A stretch of 64,000 bases of DNA from Rhizobium sp. Root1220 (GTDB taxonomy: Bacteria; Pseudomonadota; Alphaproteobacteria; Rhizobiales; Rhizobiaceae), in the NCBI RefSeq assembly GCF_001426265.1, contig NZ_LMDG01000006.1:1-64000 (forward strand), read 5' to 3'. The notes beneath the pieces were generated by a model. The model did not search any database. It saw only the letters and a program-made list of their open reading frames with translations, and was not told where the DNA came from. Below are positions 8,182 through 17,053 of the stretch, piece after piece. Each line of letters starts with the position of its first letter. The first letter of the stretch is position 1. Position numbers and translations under genes: made by a program.

Positions 8182-8925
8182 GTGTTTCCAAAAACCAAAA
8201 CCATCGCTTTCGGCCTGCTGCTGGGATTTTCGACATCCGCGTTGACGGCCTTGCCGGTGCTTGCTGCCGATTCGCAGCCGCGCGAAGCGGTGATTTCCGT
8301 GGCCGGCGAGGGACAGGCAAGCGTGGCGCCGGATATGGCGGTGCTCAATCTATCCGTCGTCAAGCAGGCGAAGACCGCACGCGAGGCGCTCGATGATAAC
8401 AACAAGTCGATGAACGAAGTGCTTGCTGCCTTGAAGAAGGCAGGCATTGCCGAGCGTGATCTCCAGACGTCCGGTTTTTCGGTCCAGCCGCAATACAGCT
8501 ATCCTCAGAACAATGACGGCCAGCCGCAACAGCCGCAGCTCATCGGCTATCAGGTGTCGAACTCACTCAGCGTGCGCGTCCGGGATCTTTCCAAGCTCGG
8601 TGCGATCATCGATCAGTCGGTAACGCTCGGGGTCAACCAGGGCGGTGACATACAGTTCACCAATGACAAGCCGGAAGGCGCAATGGAAGATGCGCGCAAG
8701 AGTGCGGTAGCCAACGCGATCAAGAAGGCTAAGACGCTTGCAGAGGCAGCCGAAGTGAAGCTCGGTCGCGTCATCGAGATTAGCGAAACCTCGCCGCGCC
8801 CGCAGCCGGTGCCGGTTTACCGGGCTGCGATGATGAAGGAAGCAGCCGATGCAGCCGTGCCGATTCAGGGCGGCGAAACGAGCTACAACGTCACCGTCAA
8901 CGTGACTTTTGCCATCGCCCAGTGA
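8182..8925 (+). CDS. SIMPL (DUF541) domain periplasmic protein
   Basis: Exported protein of 247 residues starting at GTG 8182, with a signal peptide ending at about residue 28 (SALTALPVLAA). The mature part is one SIMPL/DUF541 domain: ISVAGEGQASVAPDMAVLNLSVV at the start, YQVSNSLSVRVRDLSKLGAIIDQSV in the middle, and YNVTVNVTFAIAQ as the terminal strand. Members of this family (for example E. coli YggE) are periplasmic or outer-membrane-associated and linked to oxidative stress tolerance, but no reaction is known. It is the first intact gene after the tRNA-Ile2 and appears monocistronic, with its own terminator. An upstream GTG at 8172 is in a different frame and was not used. Confidence 0.85.
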   Translation: MFPKTKTIAFGLLLGFSTSALTALPVLAADSQPREAVISVAGEGQASVAPDMAVLNLSVVKQAKTAREALDDNNKSMNEVLAALKKAGIAERDLQTSGFSVQPQYSYPQNNDGQPQQPQLIGYQVSNSLSVRVRDLSKLGAIIDQSVTLGVNQGGDIQFTNDKPEGAMEDARKSAVANAIKKAKTLAEAAEVKLGRVIEISETSPRPQPVPVYRAAMMKEAADAAVPIQGGETSYNVTVNVTFAIAQ

Positions 8926-8964
8926 GCTTTACGCGCGCTCGATAACTTAATTTGACTGCTATGG

Positions 8965-9000
8965 GCCGTTGGTATTCTTTGGAATATCAACGGCTTATTT
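8965..9000 (+). terminator. Terminator of the SIMPL gene
   Basis: GCCGTTGGTATTC (8965-8977) can pair with GGAATATCAACGGC (8981-8994), with one G-U pair and a tight loop, followed by TTATTT. It is a 13-bp intrinsic hairpin 40 bases after the stop. Confidence 0.75.
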
Positions 9001-9174
9001 GTTCGGTGTTCAGGCGGGCGCCGCCTGCGGGGGATAAAGGGCTTTATCACACGTATATTACACTATAACATTGATCGTGTTATTCGGCCCGTACGGGAGC
9101 TCTGAGTTCTGTTTCCCGCGTTGCTGCCGGCCGAAGAGGAGGAATTGGCAATATCCCCACAAGAGGAGACAGAC

Positions 9175-9558
9175 ATGACGAATGCCTTGCCGCCACTTCA
9201 CAATGGGCACGCCCCGTTCACCCTTCAGGAACTCTTCCGCGAAGCGCTCTACGCCTTCGAAGAATGGGATGCGGAACTCACCGAACCGCTGGTAACATTC
9301 GAAGCTCGGGTTGTTCCCATCAGCCAGGTCTTCGAGGCGATGCGTCAATGCGACGATATCGTTCCGATGAACATCGTCGGCGCCGTGACCGAGCGCCTCA
9401 CCAAGCCATGGGAAGGCGAGGGACCGCTTGACCGAATGAGTTTCTCGACAGCAGCGCGCGTCATGGGTGTTCTCGTTCGCAAGCGTCTTCTTGCCAATGG
9501 AACCCCGGAGATCGTCGCGGTTGCCGCGCGACAGGATGAGATCAGCCCGCGTGGCTGA
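9175..9558 (+). CDS. Hypothetical protein, 127 residues
   Basis: A small soluble protein I do not recognise. ATG 9175 (MTNALPPLHNGH) follows a GAGGAG site with good spacing and is preferred over an in-frame start at 9121. The composition is ordinary for this genome: acidic in the first half (EALYAFEEWDAELTEP), then a helix-forming second half with VRKRLLANGTPEI near the end. No membrane segment, signal peptide or catalytic motif is visible. It lies between the SIMPL terminator and the 3' end of the GntR gene, so it probably forms its own transcript. The long antisense frame over the same bases lacks coding character. Confidence 0.6.
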   Translation: MTNALPPLHNGHAPFTLQELFREALYAFEEWDAELTEPLVTFEARVVPISQVFEAMRQCDDIVPMNIVGAVTERLTKPWEGEGPLDRMSFSTAARVMGVLVRKRLLANGTPEIVAVAARQDEISPRG

Positions 9559-9673
9559 TGTCTGGATCGCGGCCCCGTGCCGCGATCCAATTCCCCTGCG
9601 ATGGTTGCCAGCTGCGACCGCTGAATGCAGGCGCACCAAATCAAGTTTACGACATCACCTGCGTTATCGTTGA

Positions 9674-10387
9674 CTAAAGCTCGAACGCTTCCTTCAGTCC
9701 GACGCTCTTGCGCTCCCTTAGATCGAGATCTGCCTCGATGTGCGCGATGTGATGCACCATCAGATGGCATGCCTGCTCAAGATCGTTGCGCTCGACGGCC
9801 GCGATGATGTCGCCGTGTTCCGAGTGTCCGCAGCTTGACACCGTTGACTGGCCGTAAAGTGCGATCGCCAGGGACGAGCGGGCAACGAGCTCGTCCATGA
9901 ACCGCTGCATGATGGCATTGCCCGATATTGCAGCGAGCGTCAGATGAAAATCGCCGGAAGCCTTGATTTCGGCGCGCCGGGCCGTCTGCCCGCGCTCGCT
10001 CATCAGGCGGCCCTCCTCAATCAGCAACTGCTTGAGATGCTGGATCTGCGACGGGGTTATCCGTGCGGCGGCGTCGCGCAGAATGCCCGGCTCGACCAAG
10101 CGGCGGGCGGCAAAGATCTGCCGCGCTTCCTCAGGCGATGGATACGCGACAAATGCGCCACGATTTTTCTCGACGCTGACAAGGCCTTCATAGGAAAGCG
10201 CCTGTAGCGCCGCCCTCGCCAGAGTGCGGCTGACATTGAAGAGACTGCCGACGTCGTTCTCTGAAAGCTTGGTTCCCGGCGAGAGGCGCCGTTCGACGAT
10301 CGCGTCGCGAATAGCGTCACGGATTTTCTGAGTTCCAATTTCGGATGAAACGTCTGGAGCCTCATGGGCGTTTGCGGCTGAGTTCAT
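9674..10387 (-). CDS. GntR-family (FCD) transcriptional regulator
   Basis: DNA-binding regulator of 237 residues. The N-terminal winged helix-turn-helix spans about residues 20-85 (LSENDVGSLFNVSRTLARAA, LQALSYEGLVSVEKNRGAFV); the C-terminal all-helical FCD ligand domain follows, with the metal-binding pattern partly visible as DFHLTLAAISGN, SEHGDIIAAVE and HLMVHHI. FCD regulators sense small carboxylates and usually repress the adjacent catabolic operon. This one is divergent from the ABC importer/racemase operon starting at 10654, with a matching operator in the gap, so it very likely controls that operon and itself. The inducer is unknown. Confidence 0.85.
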   Translation of the reverse strand: MNSAANAHEAPDVSSEIGTQKIRDAIRDAIVERRLSPGTKLSENDVGSLFNVSRTLARAALQALSYEGLVSVEKNRGAFVAYPSPEEARQIFAARRLVEPGILRDAAARITPSQIQHLKQLLIEEGRLMSERGQTARRAEIKASGDFHLTLAAISGNAIMQRFMDELVARSSLAIALYGQSTVSSCGHSEHGDIIAAVERNDLEQACHLMVHHIAHIEADLDLRERKSVGLKEAFEL

Positions 10388-10470
10388 GAAAGCGGATACC
10401 TTACAACGCCACGATGATATCCGGCTTCGCGCTGAAAGTTAAATGGAATTTGCGAGCAAAGTGCGACTAT

Positions 10471-10482
10471 ATTGTATACGAT
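10471..10482. promoter_or_regulatory. Predicted GntR/FCD operator
   Basis: ATTGTATACGAT is a near-perfect palindrome matching the TnGTnnnACnA pattern common to FCD-type GntR regulators. It lies 84 bases upstream of the GntR start and 172 bases upstream of the ATPase start, in the shared promoter region. Binding is inferred from pattern and position. Confidence 0.55.
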
Positions 10483-10653
10483 TTTTTGCACGAATTGCGA
10501 ACGATAGCCTATTTGGTATGCAGGATTTTGTTTGATGAAAAAAGCGCCCGCGTGTTATCTTTTCCCGTAAGTGCATGTTTTGCAAGGGGCTGATGTGCCG
10601 ATTAGCAACTGGCACGGCAGATGCATTGTCTTTCTCAAACAGGGGAAGACACG

Positions 10654-11736
10654 ATGTCGAAAGCGGCAGAGATCGATATAGCATCCGTTTCCAAGGTGTA
10701 TGGCGCGACCACTGCCGTGCATGCGATCAGCCTGAAAATACCGGCTGGCTCCTATTGCTGTTTCCTCGGGCCTTCCGGCTGCGGCAAGACCTCGACGCTG
10801 CGCATGATCGCCGGGCATGAGAGTATCTCGTCGGGGGATATCCGTCTCGGCAATACCGTCGTTACCGATTTTCCGCCGGCCAGGCGCGGCACGGCGATGA
10901 TGTTCCAGTCCTACGCCCTGTTTCCGCATCTCGACCTGATCGACAACGTCGCCTTCAGTCTGAAGATGAAAGGCGTCGAGAAGGACGAGCGCCGCGCCAA
11001 GGCGCTTGAGATGTTGAAGCTGATGCAGATGGAAGCCTATGCAACACGGCGTCCGGCACAGCTTTCCGGTGGTCAGCAGCAGCGTGTCGCACTGGCGCGC
11101 GCGCTGATCACCGATCCGGAGGCGCTGCTGCTCGACGAGCCGCTTTCGGCGCTCGATCCGTTCCTGAAAATCCGTATGCGCGCAGAATTGAAGAAGCTGC
11201 AGAAGACGCTCGGCATCACCTTCGTGCATGTGACGCACAGCCAGGAAGAGGCGATGGCGCTGGCCGATATCATCGTCATCATGAACGACGGCAAGATCGA
11301 GCAGGCGGCAACGCCGCGCAAGGTGTTCGAGGAGCCGGCAACCGCCTTCGTGGCGCGCTTCATGGGTGATCACAATGTTCTGTCCGGCCGTGTGGCATCC
11401 GTTGGCAATGGCGTTCTGACGCTCGAGGCGCCGGGTGGTCAGACATTCTCGGTGCGGGGCGAGGGCAGGCTTGCCGGCGAACCCGTCGACATCGGCGTCC
11501 GCACCGACCGGGTGCGCCTCGATACCGCTTCCGACAAGACGCTCGGCTTCAACGGCGTCGTCTCCAACATCGAATATCGCGGCGCCTCGGTGAAGATCAC
11601 CGTGGCTGGCGCGGGCAGTGACGACTTCACAGTCATCGCGAGTGACGGCGATTACTTCGCCAAACCCGTATCGGTCGGCGATGCGGTGTCTCTGAGTTGG
11701 GCCCTTGAGGACGCGGTCCTCCTCGGCCGTGCATGA
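10654..11736 (+). CDS. ABC importer ATPase (PotA-type)
   Basis: ATP-binding subunit, 360 residues, of a spermidine/putrescine-type importer. Walker A is GPSGCGKTS, the Q-loop is MFQSYALFP, the signature is LSGGQQQRVALARAL, Walker B is ALLLDEPLSALD and the H-loop is HVTHSQEEA. The last ~120 residues form a TOBE-type regulatory domain (VDIGVRTDRVRL). The ATG at 10654 is preceded by AGGGGAAG, better than an ATG 33 bases upstream. It is the first gene of an operon through 16950, placing the ATPase before the binding protein as in many rhizobial POPT-class systems. Confidence 0.9.
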   Translation: MSKAAEIDIASVSKVYGATTAVHAISLKIPAGSYCCFLGPSGCGKTSTLRMIAGHESISSGDIRLGNTVVTDFPPARRGTAMMFQSYALFPHLDLIDNVAFSLKMKGVEKDERRAKALEMLKLMQMEAYATRRPAQLSGGQQQRVALARALITDPEALLLDEPLSALDPFLKIRMRAELKKLQKTLGITFVHVTHSQEEAMALADIIVIMNDGKIEQAATPRKVFEEPATAFVARFMGDHNVLSGRVASVGNGVLTLEAPGGQTFSVRGEGRLAGEPVDIGVRTDRVRLDTASDKTLGFNGVVSNIEYRGASVKITVAGAGSDDFTVIASDGDYFAKPVSVGDAVSLSWALEDAVLLGRA

Positions 11737-11765
11737 ACCTCACCACCAAAAGAAGGGGAACTAAC

Positions 11766-13064
11766 ATGACAACTGAAAAGAAGACGACCAAGACGGAAGC
11801 GGGGATTTCCCGTCGCAGCCTGTTGAAGACGGGCGCCGCGGCGGCCGGCGCGATTGCCGGCTCCGGACTGATCACCGGCTTCCCGACTATCTGGGCCCAG
11901 TCGAACATCACGCTTCGCCAGTTCGGCACCGGCGTTTCCAACATCAACGCCATTGCAGAGCAGTGCAAGAAGGACCTCGGCATCACGCTCGAGATGACGG
12001 CGACCGATTCCGACGCCGCCGCCCAGCGCGCCGTCACTCAGCCTGACAGCTACGACGTCGCCGACATCGAATACTGGATCCTGAAGAAGGTCTATCCGAC
12101 CGGCGTTATCCAGCCGATGGATGTCAAGAAGCTGAAGTATTACGACCAGGTCGTTCCGCTCTTCAAGAACGGCAAGCTGAAGGCAGACAGCGTCATTGCG
12201 CAGGGTACCGCACCGCATACGGTCGGTTACGTCGAAAGCGCCGATGCGAAGACTTTCGCCAAGAGCGAGACCGAGTTCTTCACCATGATGCCGACGATCT
12301 ACAATGCAGACACGCTCGGCATCCGTCCTGATCTGGTTGGTCGCGAGATCACCACCTGGGCCGATATCATGGACCCGAAGTTCAAGGGCAAGACCTCGAT
12401 CCTGAACATTCCGTCGATCGGCATCATGGATGCGGCGATGATCATGGAAGCCATGGGCAACATCAAGTATGCCGACAAGGGCAACATGACCAAGGAAGAG
12501 ATCGACAAGACGATCGACTTCCTGATCAAGGCAAAGCAGGACGGCCAGTTCCGCGCCTTCTGGAAGAGCTTCGATGAATCGGTCAACCTGATGTCGTCGG
12601 GCGAAGTTGTGATCCAGTCGATGTGGTCGCCGGCCGTCGCCGCCGTCCGCTCCAAGGGCATCGCCTGCAAATACCAGCCGCTGAAGGAAGGCTACCGTTC
12701 GTGGGGCGGCGGTCTCGGCCTTGCTTCGCACCTCAAGGGTGCCGAGCTCGACGCGGCATACGAGTACATCAACTGGTATACGTCCGGCTGGGTCGGTGGT
12801 TACCTCAACCGCCAGGGTTACTATTCCGCCTGCATGGACACTGCAAAGAAGTTCATGACAGCCGACGAGTGGGGCTACTGGATCGAAGGCAAGGCTGCGC
12901 AGGGCGATGTGATGTCGCCGGAAGGCAAGGTCATGGAGAAGGCCGGTGCGGTTCGCGATGGCGGTTCGTTCGAAGAGCGTATGGGCCACGTGGCATGCTG
13001 GAACTCCGTCATGGACGAAGACCGCTACATGGTCCGCCGCTGGAACGAGTTCATCGCGGCTTAA
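11766..13064 (+). CDS. Tat-exported ABC substrate-binding protein
   Basis: Periplasmic binding protein, 432 residues, PotD-like. The ATG at 11766 follows AAGGGGAA; a twin-arginine signal (ISRRSLLKTGAAAAGA) sits at residues 14-30, so the protein is exported folded. The mature part contains ADIEYWILKKVYPTGVIQP, then WADIMDPKFKGKTSI and YEYINWYTSGWVGGY, typical of family-1 polyamine/amino-acid-like binding proteins. It lies 29 bases after the ATPase and is followed by a run of hairpins before the permease genes, so it is probably made in excess of the membrane subunits. The ligand is not evident from the sequence; the downstream racemase suggests an amino acid, hydantoin or related compound. Confidence 0.85.
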   Translation: MTTEKKTTKTEAGISRRSLLKTGAAAAGAIAGSGLITGFPTIWAQSNITLRQFGTGVSNINAIAEQCKKDLGITLEMTATDSDAAAQRAVTQPDSYDVADIEYWILKKVYPTGVIQPMDVKKLKYYDQVVPLFKNGKLKADSVIAQGTAPHTVGYVESADAKTFAKSETEFFTMMPTIYNADTLGIRPDLVGREITTWADIMDPKFKGKTSILNIPSIGIMDAAMIMEAMGNIKYADKGNMTKEEIDKTIDFLIKAKQDGQFRAFWKSFDESVNLMSSGEVVIQSMWSPAVAAVRSKGIACKYQPLKEGYRSWGGGLGLASHLKGAELDAAYEYINWYTSGWVGGYLNRQGYYSACMDTAKKFMTADEWGYWIEGKAAQGDVMSPEGKVMEKAGAVRDGGSFEERMGHVACWNSVMDEDRYMVRRWNEFIAA

Positions 13065-13110
13065 GGCGGGGAAAGTCCGCTACGGCGGCTGCCGCTTTCC
13101 CCTTCCCAAA

Positions 13111-13210
13111 CCCTCCCCGCAAGGGGGAGGGAGCGTGAGCGTTGCGGCAAGGAAACCCTCTCCGTTGGGGAGGGTGCAACGGAGAAACTCCCTCCCCTGT
13201 GGGGGAGGGC
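13111..13210. repeat. Three GC-rich intergenic hairpins
   Basis: Three consecutive stem-loops made of CCCTCCCC/GGGGAGGG-type arms lie at 13111-13131, 13155-13175 and about 13189-13210, between the binding-protein stop and the first permease start. They resemble the palindromic intergenic repeats common in rhizobia. In this position they can block 3' exonucleases or slow polymerase, giving more binding protein than permease. Confidence 0.7.
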
Positions 13211-13273
13211 TGGGGAGGGGTCTTCCGATCCCTCTCGCTTTCTTTATTCAAGGCAAATCCGAGAGGATGGCAG

Positions 13274-14188
13274 ATGGCGACGATTGCTTCAGCACAGGCA
13301 GACGAGAAGGTTGGACGGGTTCGCTCAGGCAGCTTCCGGCTTCCGCCTTGGGTCGCGTCCTATATTCAGGCGACACCGCTTATCCTGATCCTCGGTTTCT
13401 TCTTCGTGCTGCCGATCATGATGATCGTCATCGTCAGCTTCTGGGATTATGACTTCGCCGGTTTGTACCCGGCTTTCCTGACGATGAACTATACCGAGAC
13501 GCTCGGTTCCTGGGTCACCTGGAAGACCTATCTGAACACGCTGAAATTCACCGTGATCGTCTGGACACTGACCGTCTTTATCGGCTTCTGGGTCGCCTAC
13601 TTCCTTGCCTTCCATATCAGGCGCACGTCGACGCAGATGATCCTGTTCTTGGTCTGCACGGTGCCGTTCATGACGTCGAACATCATTCGCATGATCTCCT
13701 GGATCCCTGTACTCGGCCGCAACGGTCTGATCAACTCGGCGCTGGTGAATATGGGGATCGTGCCGCAGCCGATCGAATGGTTGCTTTATTCCGATTTCGC
13801 CGTGGTTCTGGCCATGGTGCACCTCTACACGCTGTTCATGGTGACGCCGATCTTCAACACGCTGATGCGCATCGATCGCTCGCTGTTCGAGGCGGCGCGC
13901 GATGCCGGCGCCAGCGGCTGGCAGATTCTCTGGAACGTGGTCATTCCGCTGGCCAAGCCCGGTATCGCCATCGGCTCGATCTTTGTCGTGACGCTCGTGA
14001 TGGCCGACTTCTCAACGGTGCAGGTGATGTCCGGCGGGCAGAGCGCGTCCGTGGCGCTGATGATGAAGAACCAGATGTCGCTGCTGCAATATCCCGCGGC
14101 TGCGGCCAATGCCGTGGTGCTTCTGATCGTCGTGCTGATGATGGTTGCCGCCATTTTGCGCGTCGTCGATATTCGCAAGGAGCTTTGA
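13274..14188 (+). CDS. ABC importer permease (PotB-type)
   Basis: Integral inner-membrane subunit, 304 residues, with six hydrophobic segments after a soluble N-terminus of about 35 residues. The cytoplasmic EAA loop, which docks to the ATPase, reads SLFEAARDAGASGWQILWNVVIPLAKPGI near residue 205. ATG 13274 is preceded by GAGAGG and begins MATIASAQ; the longer in-frame opening upstream would translate the hairpin repeats and is rejected. It is followed one base later by the second permease. Confidence 0.85.
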   Translation: MATIASAQADEKVGRVRSGSFRLPPWVASYIQATPLILILGFFFVLPIMMIVIVSFWDYDFAGLYPAFLTMNYTETLGSWVTWKTYLNTLKFTVIVWTLTVFIGFWVAYFLAFHIRRTSTQMILFLVCTVPFMTSNIIRMISWIPVLGRNGLINSALVNMGIVPQPIEWLLYSDFAVVLAMVHLYTLFMVTPIFNTLMRIDRSLFEAARDAGASGWQILWNVVIPLAKPGIAIGSIFVVTLVMADFSTVQVMSGGQSASVALMMKNQMSLLQYPAAAANAVVLLIVVLMMVAAILRVVDIRKEL

Positions 14189-14189
14189 G

Positions 14190-15011
14190 ATGGGGCACGA
14201 AAAGCGCACCTGGGAATTCTACGTTCTCGCCGCCTTCTTCATCGTCTTCGTGCTATTCCTCTACGGGCCGCTGTCGGCGATCCTGATCCTCTCCTTCCAG
14301 GGGGCGGATGGCGGTTTGACCTTTCCGCTCAACGGCGTTTCCGTGCACTGGTTCTACAACCTGTTCGAAAAGCAGGCGGTTGGCGATTTCGGCGCGTCGT
14401 TCCGGCGCTCGTTTACGCTCGGCTTCATGGTGATGGTCGTCACCGTCGTGGTGTCGCTGCTGGCGGGGCTTGCCTTCCGCCGGCGGTTTCGAGGGGCGAC
14501 AGTGCTGTTCTACGCCACCGTCGCCAGCCTCGTGGTGCCGTCGATCATTATTTCGCTCGGCATCGGCGTGGTGTTCCAGCAGGGTGGTTTGCGGCCTGCC
14601 TGGTATTCCTCGGCCTTTGGCGCGCATCTCACCTGGACGCTACCGTTCGGCGTGCTGATCATGTTTGCGGTCTTTAACCGCTTCTCGCCCGCTTACGAAG
14701 AAGCCGCACGCGATCTTGGCGCATCGGCCTGGCAGACATTTGCGCATGTGGTGCTGCCGATGATCGCGCCCAGCCTGATCGGCGTCGGCCTGTTCGGCTT
14801 TACCCTGTCCTACGACGAATTCGCGCGCACGCTGATGACCTCGGGCAGCTACAACACGCTGCCGCTGGAAATCTACGGGATGACCACCAACGTCACGACG
14901 CCGGTGCTCTATGCGCTTGGCACTGTCACGACACTGTTCTCCTTCACCATCATTCTCGTCGCGCTCGGTATCATGATGATGCTGCGCGGACGCCAGGCAA
15001 AGATAAGCTGA
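14190..15011 (+). CDS. ABC importer permease (PotC-type)
   Basis: Second membrane subunit, 273 residues and six hydrophobic segments, with the EAA loop AYEEAARDLGASAWQTFAHV around residue 170. The ATG at 14190 is one base after the stop of the first permease, and AAGGAG lies within that gene's end, so the two are translationally coupled. An alternative start 45 bases upstream lies inside the first permease and has no ribosome-binding site. It forms the heterodimeric channel with the 13274 product. Confidence 0.85.
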   Translation: MGHEKRTWEFYVLAAFFIVFVLFLYGPLSAILILSFQGADGGLTFPLNGVSVHWFYNLFEKQAVGDFGASFRRSFTLGFMVMVVTVVVSLLAGLAFRRRFRGATVLFYATVASLVVPSIIISLGIGVVFQQGGLRPAWYSSAFGAHLTWTLPFGVLIMFAVFNRFSPAYEEAARDLGASAWQTFAHVVLPMIAPSLIGVGLFGFTLSYDEFARTLMTSGSYNTLPLEIYGMTTNVTTPVLYALGTVTTLFSFTIILVALGIMMMLRGRQAKIS

Positions 15012-15015
15012 TCTC

Positions 15016-15756
15016 ATGCGCATTCTCATCGTCAATCCGAATACGACGGCCACCATGACCGACAAGGCGGCCGCCGCCGCCCGGTTGGTCGCCGCTACTG
15101 GAACGGAGGTCATCGCCGCAACCTCCCGCATGGGGCCCGTTTCAATCGAGGGGCACTATGACGGAGCGCTAGCCATTCCCGGCCTGCTGGCCGAACTGAA
15201 GGACCGGGCAGGCACATATGATGCTGCCGTCATCGCCTGCTTCGATGACACGGGGCTCGAAGCGGCACGCAGTTTTTGCGACGTGCCCGTCCTCGGGCTC
15301 TGCGAATCCGCAGTGGCAACGGCCGGCTTCCTGGCGCAGCGCTTTACCGTGGTAACGACGCTGGAGCGCTCGCGGGTGCTGATCGACAATCTGGTGCGTC
15401 GCTACGGCATGGGTGACCGGGCGAAGGTGCGCGCTTCCGACATTCCGGTGCTCGAGTTGGAGGATGAGGCCTCCGGCGCGATCGGCAAGCTTCGCGCCGA
15501 GATAGAGCGGGCGCTGTCCGAGGATGGCGCCGAAGCGATCGTGCTCGGTTGCGCCGGCATGACCGATCTGGCGCGCGAACTGCAGGAGATCTACGGCGTT
15601 CCTGTCGTCGATGGCGTTGCGGCTGCCGTCAAGCAGGCCGAGGCGCTGGTGTCGCTGGGGCTGAAGACCAGCAAGCGGGGTTCCTATGCCTCGCCGCTCG
15701 TCAAGCCGTTCGTCGGGGAAATGAGTGGCTTTGCGCCCATGCAGGCAGCGGGCTGA
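15016..15756 (+). CDS. Asp/Glu/hydantoin racemase family protein
   Basis: Cofactor-independent racemase, 246 residues. The two catalytic cysteines of the family are present: C75 in VIACFDDTGLEAAR and C179 in VLGCAGMTDLA, which act as opposite-face acid/base pair. The N-terminus MRILIVNPNTT is the substrate-binding NPNT element. Relatives interconvert the enantiomers of 5-substituted hydantoins or of amino-acid-like molecules; the sequence is closest in style to hydantoin racemases. It starts four bases after the second permease, so it belongs to the importer operon and probably acts on the imported compound. No hydantoinase or carbamoylase is present in the window, so the pathway is incomplete here. 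Confidence 0.85.
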   Translation: MRILIVNPNTTATMTDKAAAAARLVAATGTEVIAATSRMGPVSIEGHYDGALAIPGLLAELKDRAGTYDAAVIACFDDTGLEAARSFCDVPVLGLCESAVATAGFLAQRFTVVTTLERSRVLIDNLVRRYGMGDRAKVRASDIPVLELEDEASGAIGKLRAEIERALSEDGAEAIVLGCAGMTDLARELQEIYGVPVVDGVAAAVKQAEALVSLGLKTSKRGSYASPLVKPFVGEMSGFAPMQAAG

Positions 15757-15759
15757 ACC

Positions 15760-16371
15760 ATGTCAGTCTCCTTCGACTTCGAGACGCTTTCCGAACGCGA
15801 GCGCTACAAGCTGATGATTGGGACGGTCATTCCGCGGCCTATCGCACTCGTGACGACGGTGGACGAGCATGGCCGCATCAATGCAGCCCCGTTCAGCTTC
15901 TTCAATTGCCTCTCCGCCGACCCGCCGATCCTGGCACTCGGGGTGGAAAACAATCCTGACATGTCCTTCAAGGATACCGGGCATAACATCCGCATGACGG
16001 AGGTCTTCACCGTCAATATCGTCTCGTTCGCGATTGCCGAAGCGATGCATATTTGCGGCTCCAAATATCCGCGCGGCGTCGACGAACTGAAAGTAGCGGG
16101 ATTGACCGCGATGCCGGGAACGAAGGTCGCGTCCCCCTGGATCGCTGAGGCGCCGGCTGCCTTCGAATGCAAGCGGCATGTGACGCTGGAGCTCGGCAAA
16201 TCACGACAGATCATCATGGGAGAGATCGTCTATGCCCACTATCGTGATGGTGTCGTCGATCCCGAAAGTCTACGTGTCGATCCGGCCGAGGTCGATGCGA
16301 TTGCACGCCTCGGCGGCGACACCTGTTCCACGATCCGCGACCGCTTCGAGATGCTGACGCCGAAACTTTAA
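15760..16371 (+). CDS. Flavin reductase-like (DIM6/NTAB) protein
   Basis: FMN-binding split-barrel protein of 203 residues. The characteristic N-terminal block is GTVIPRPIALVTTVDEHGRINAAPFSFFN, followed by DTGHNIRMTEVFTVNIVS, and a C-terminal helix (IARLGGDTCSTIRDRFEM). Members either reduce free flavin for a partner monooxygenase or use bound FMN directly. No monooxygenase lies next to it, so the partner is unknown. It follows the racemase by three bases and clearly belongs to the same transcript. Confidence 0.8.
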   Translation: MSVSFDFETLSERERYKLMIGTVIPRPIALVTTVDEHGRINAAPFSFFNCLSADPPILALGVENNPDMSFKDTGHNIRMTEVFTVNIVSFAIAEAMHICGSKYPRGVDELKVAGLTAMPGTKVASPWIAEAPAAFECKRHVTLELGKSRQIIMGEIVYAHYRDGVVDPESLRVDPAEVDAIARLGGDTCSTIRDRFEMLTPKL

Positions 16372-16458
16372 CGGCACGCCTATCGTCACGATTTCGCTTT
16401 ACTTTCCCGCCTTGCTTGCGAATGGTCAATTGAAAGCATGGCAGGAGAGGAAGCAGAG

Positions 16459-16950
16459 ATGACGACGGTCGAGGATGATCTGAAGCGGATCGCCGAGCAG
16501 GAAAAAGTACTCAGTTTTGACGCATTCGACCTAGTGACGGCGTGGCAGCTCGGCAAGTTGCTGCAGGAATTGGGAACCGAGCGCAAGCTCGGCATTGCCA
16601 TCGACATCATGCTCCACTCGATGCCTGTTTTCTATGCGGCACTTCCGGGCGTGACACCCGACAACGTCCAATGGGTAAGACGCAAACGCAATCTGGTGCT
16701 GCGCTACTTCAAGAGCAGTTACGCGATCGGGCTCGATCTGAAAGCCAAGGGAAAGACGGTCGCCGACAACGGCCTTGCCGACGCCGACTACGCGCCGCAT
16801 GGCGGCAGCTTCCCGATCAACGTCAAGGGAACGGGCTGCATCGGTTCGGTGACGGTCTCGGGCCTGCCGCAGCGCGATGATCACAATCTGGCGGTCGAGG
16901 CGCTGGCGTTGATGCTGGCGAAGGATCTCGACGCGCTGCGATTGGCGTGA
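16459..16950 (+). CDS. UPF0303 / HbpS-like family protein
   Basis: Soluble protein, 163 residues, of the UPF0303 family, a relative of the GlcG/HbpS fold sometimes annotated as heme-degrading domain. Recognisable blocks are DLVTAWQLGKLLQE, WVRRKRNLVLRYFKSSYAIG, APHGGSFPINVKGTGCIGSVTVSGLPQRDDHNLAVEAL written here in two parts: APHGGSFPINVKGTG and SVTVSGLPQRDDHNL. I start at ATG 16459, which has AGGAGAGG at 16443-16450; the ATG at 16438 would place that site inside the gene. Last gene of the operon. The biochemical role is unknown. Confidence 0.75.
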   Translation: MTTVEDDLKRIAEQEKVLSFDAFDLVTAWQLGKLLQELGTERKLGIAIDIMLHSMPVFYAALPGVTPDNVQWVRRKRNLVLRYFKSSYAIGLDLKAKGKTVADNGLADADYAPHGGSFPINVKGTGCIGSVTVSGLPQRDDHNLAVEALALMLAKDLDALRLA

Positions 16951-16960
16951 AACCGGCATC

Positions 16961-16988
16961 ATCTGGCGTGCCTTTTGACACGCCAGAT
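16961..16988. terminator. Stem-loop after the importer operon
   Basis: ATCTGGCGTG (16961-16970) and CACGCCAGAT (16979-16988) form a perfect 10-bp stem with an 8-base loop, 11 bases after the UPF0303 stop and between convergent genes. There is no T-run on either side, so it may be a processing or weak termination hairpin. Confidence 0.5.
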
Positions 16989-17053
16989 CCGCCACGGGGT
17001 GGACATGGGCGGACGGTTCGACGCTAGCGGCGACAGCAGGCTCAAGCGTGCGG

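Noticed and set aside
9058..9639. 193-codon minus-strand frame opposite the 127-residue hypothetical
   Set aside because: No ribosome-binding site or family features, and the plus-strand frame has a good GAGGAG site and more natural composition.
13111..13210. Possible short CRISPR-like array
   Set aside because: The units are self-complementary hairpins of differing length with no constant repeat or spacers, and no cas genes are in the window.
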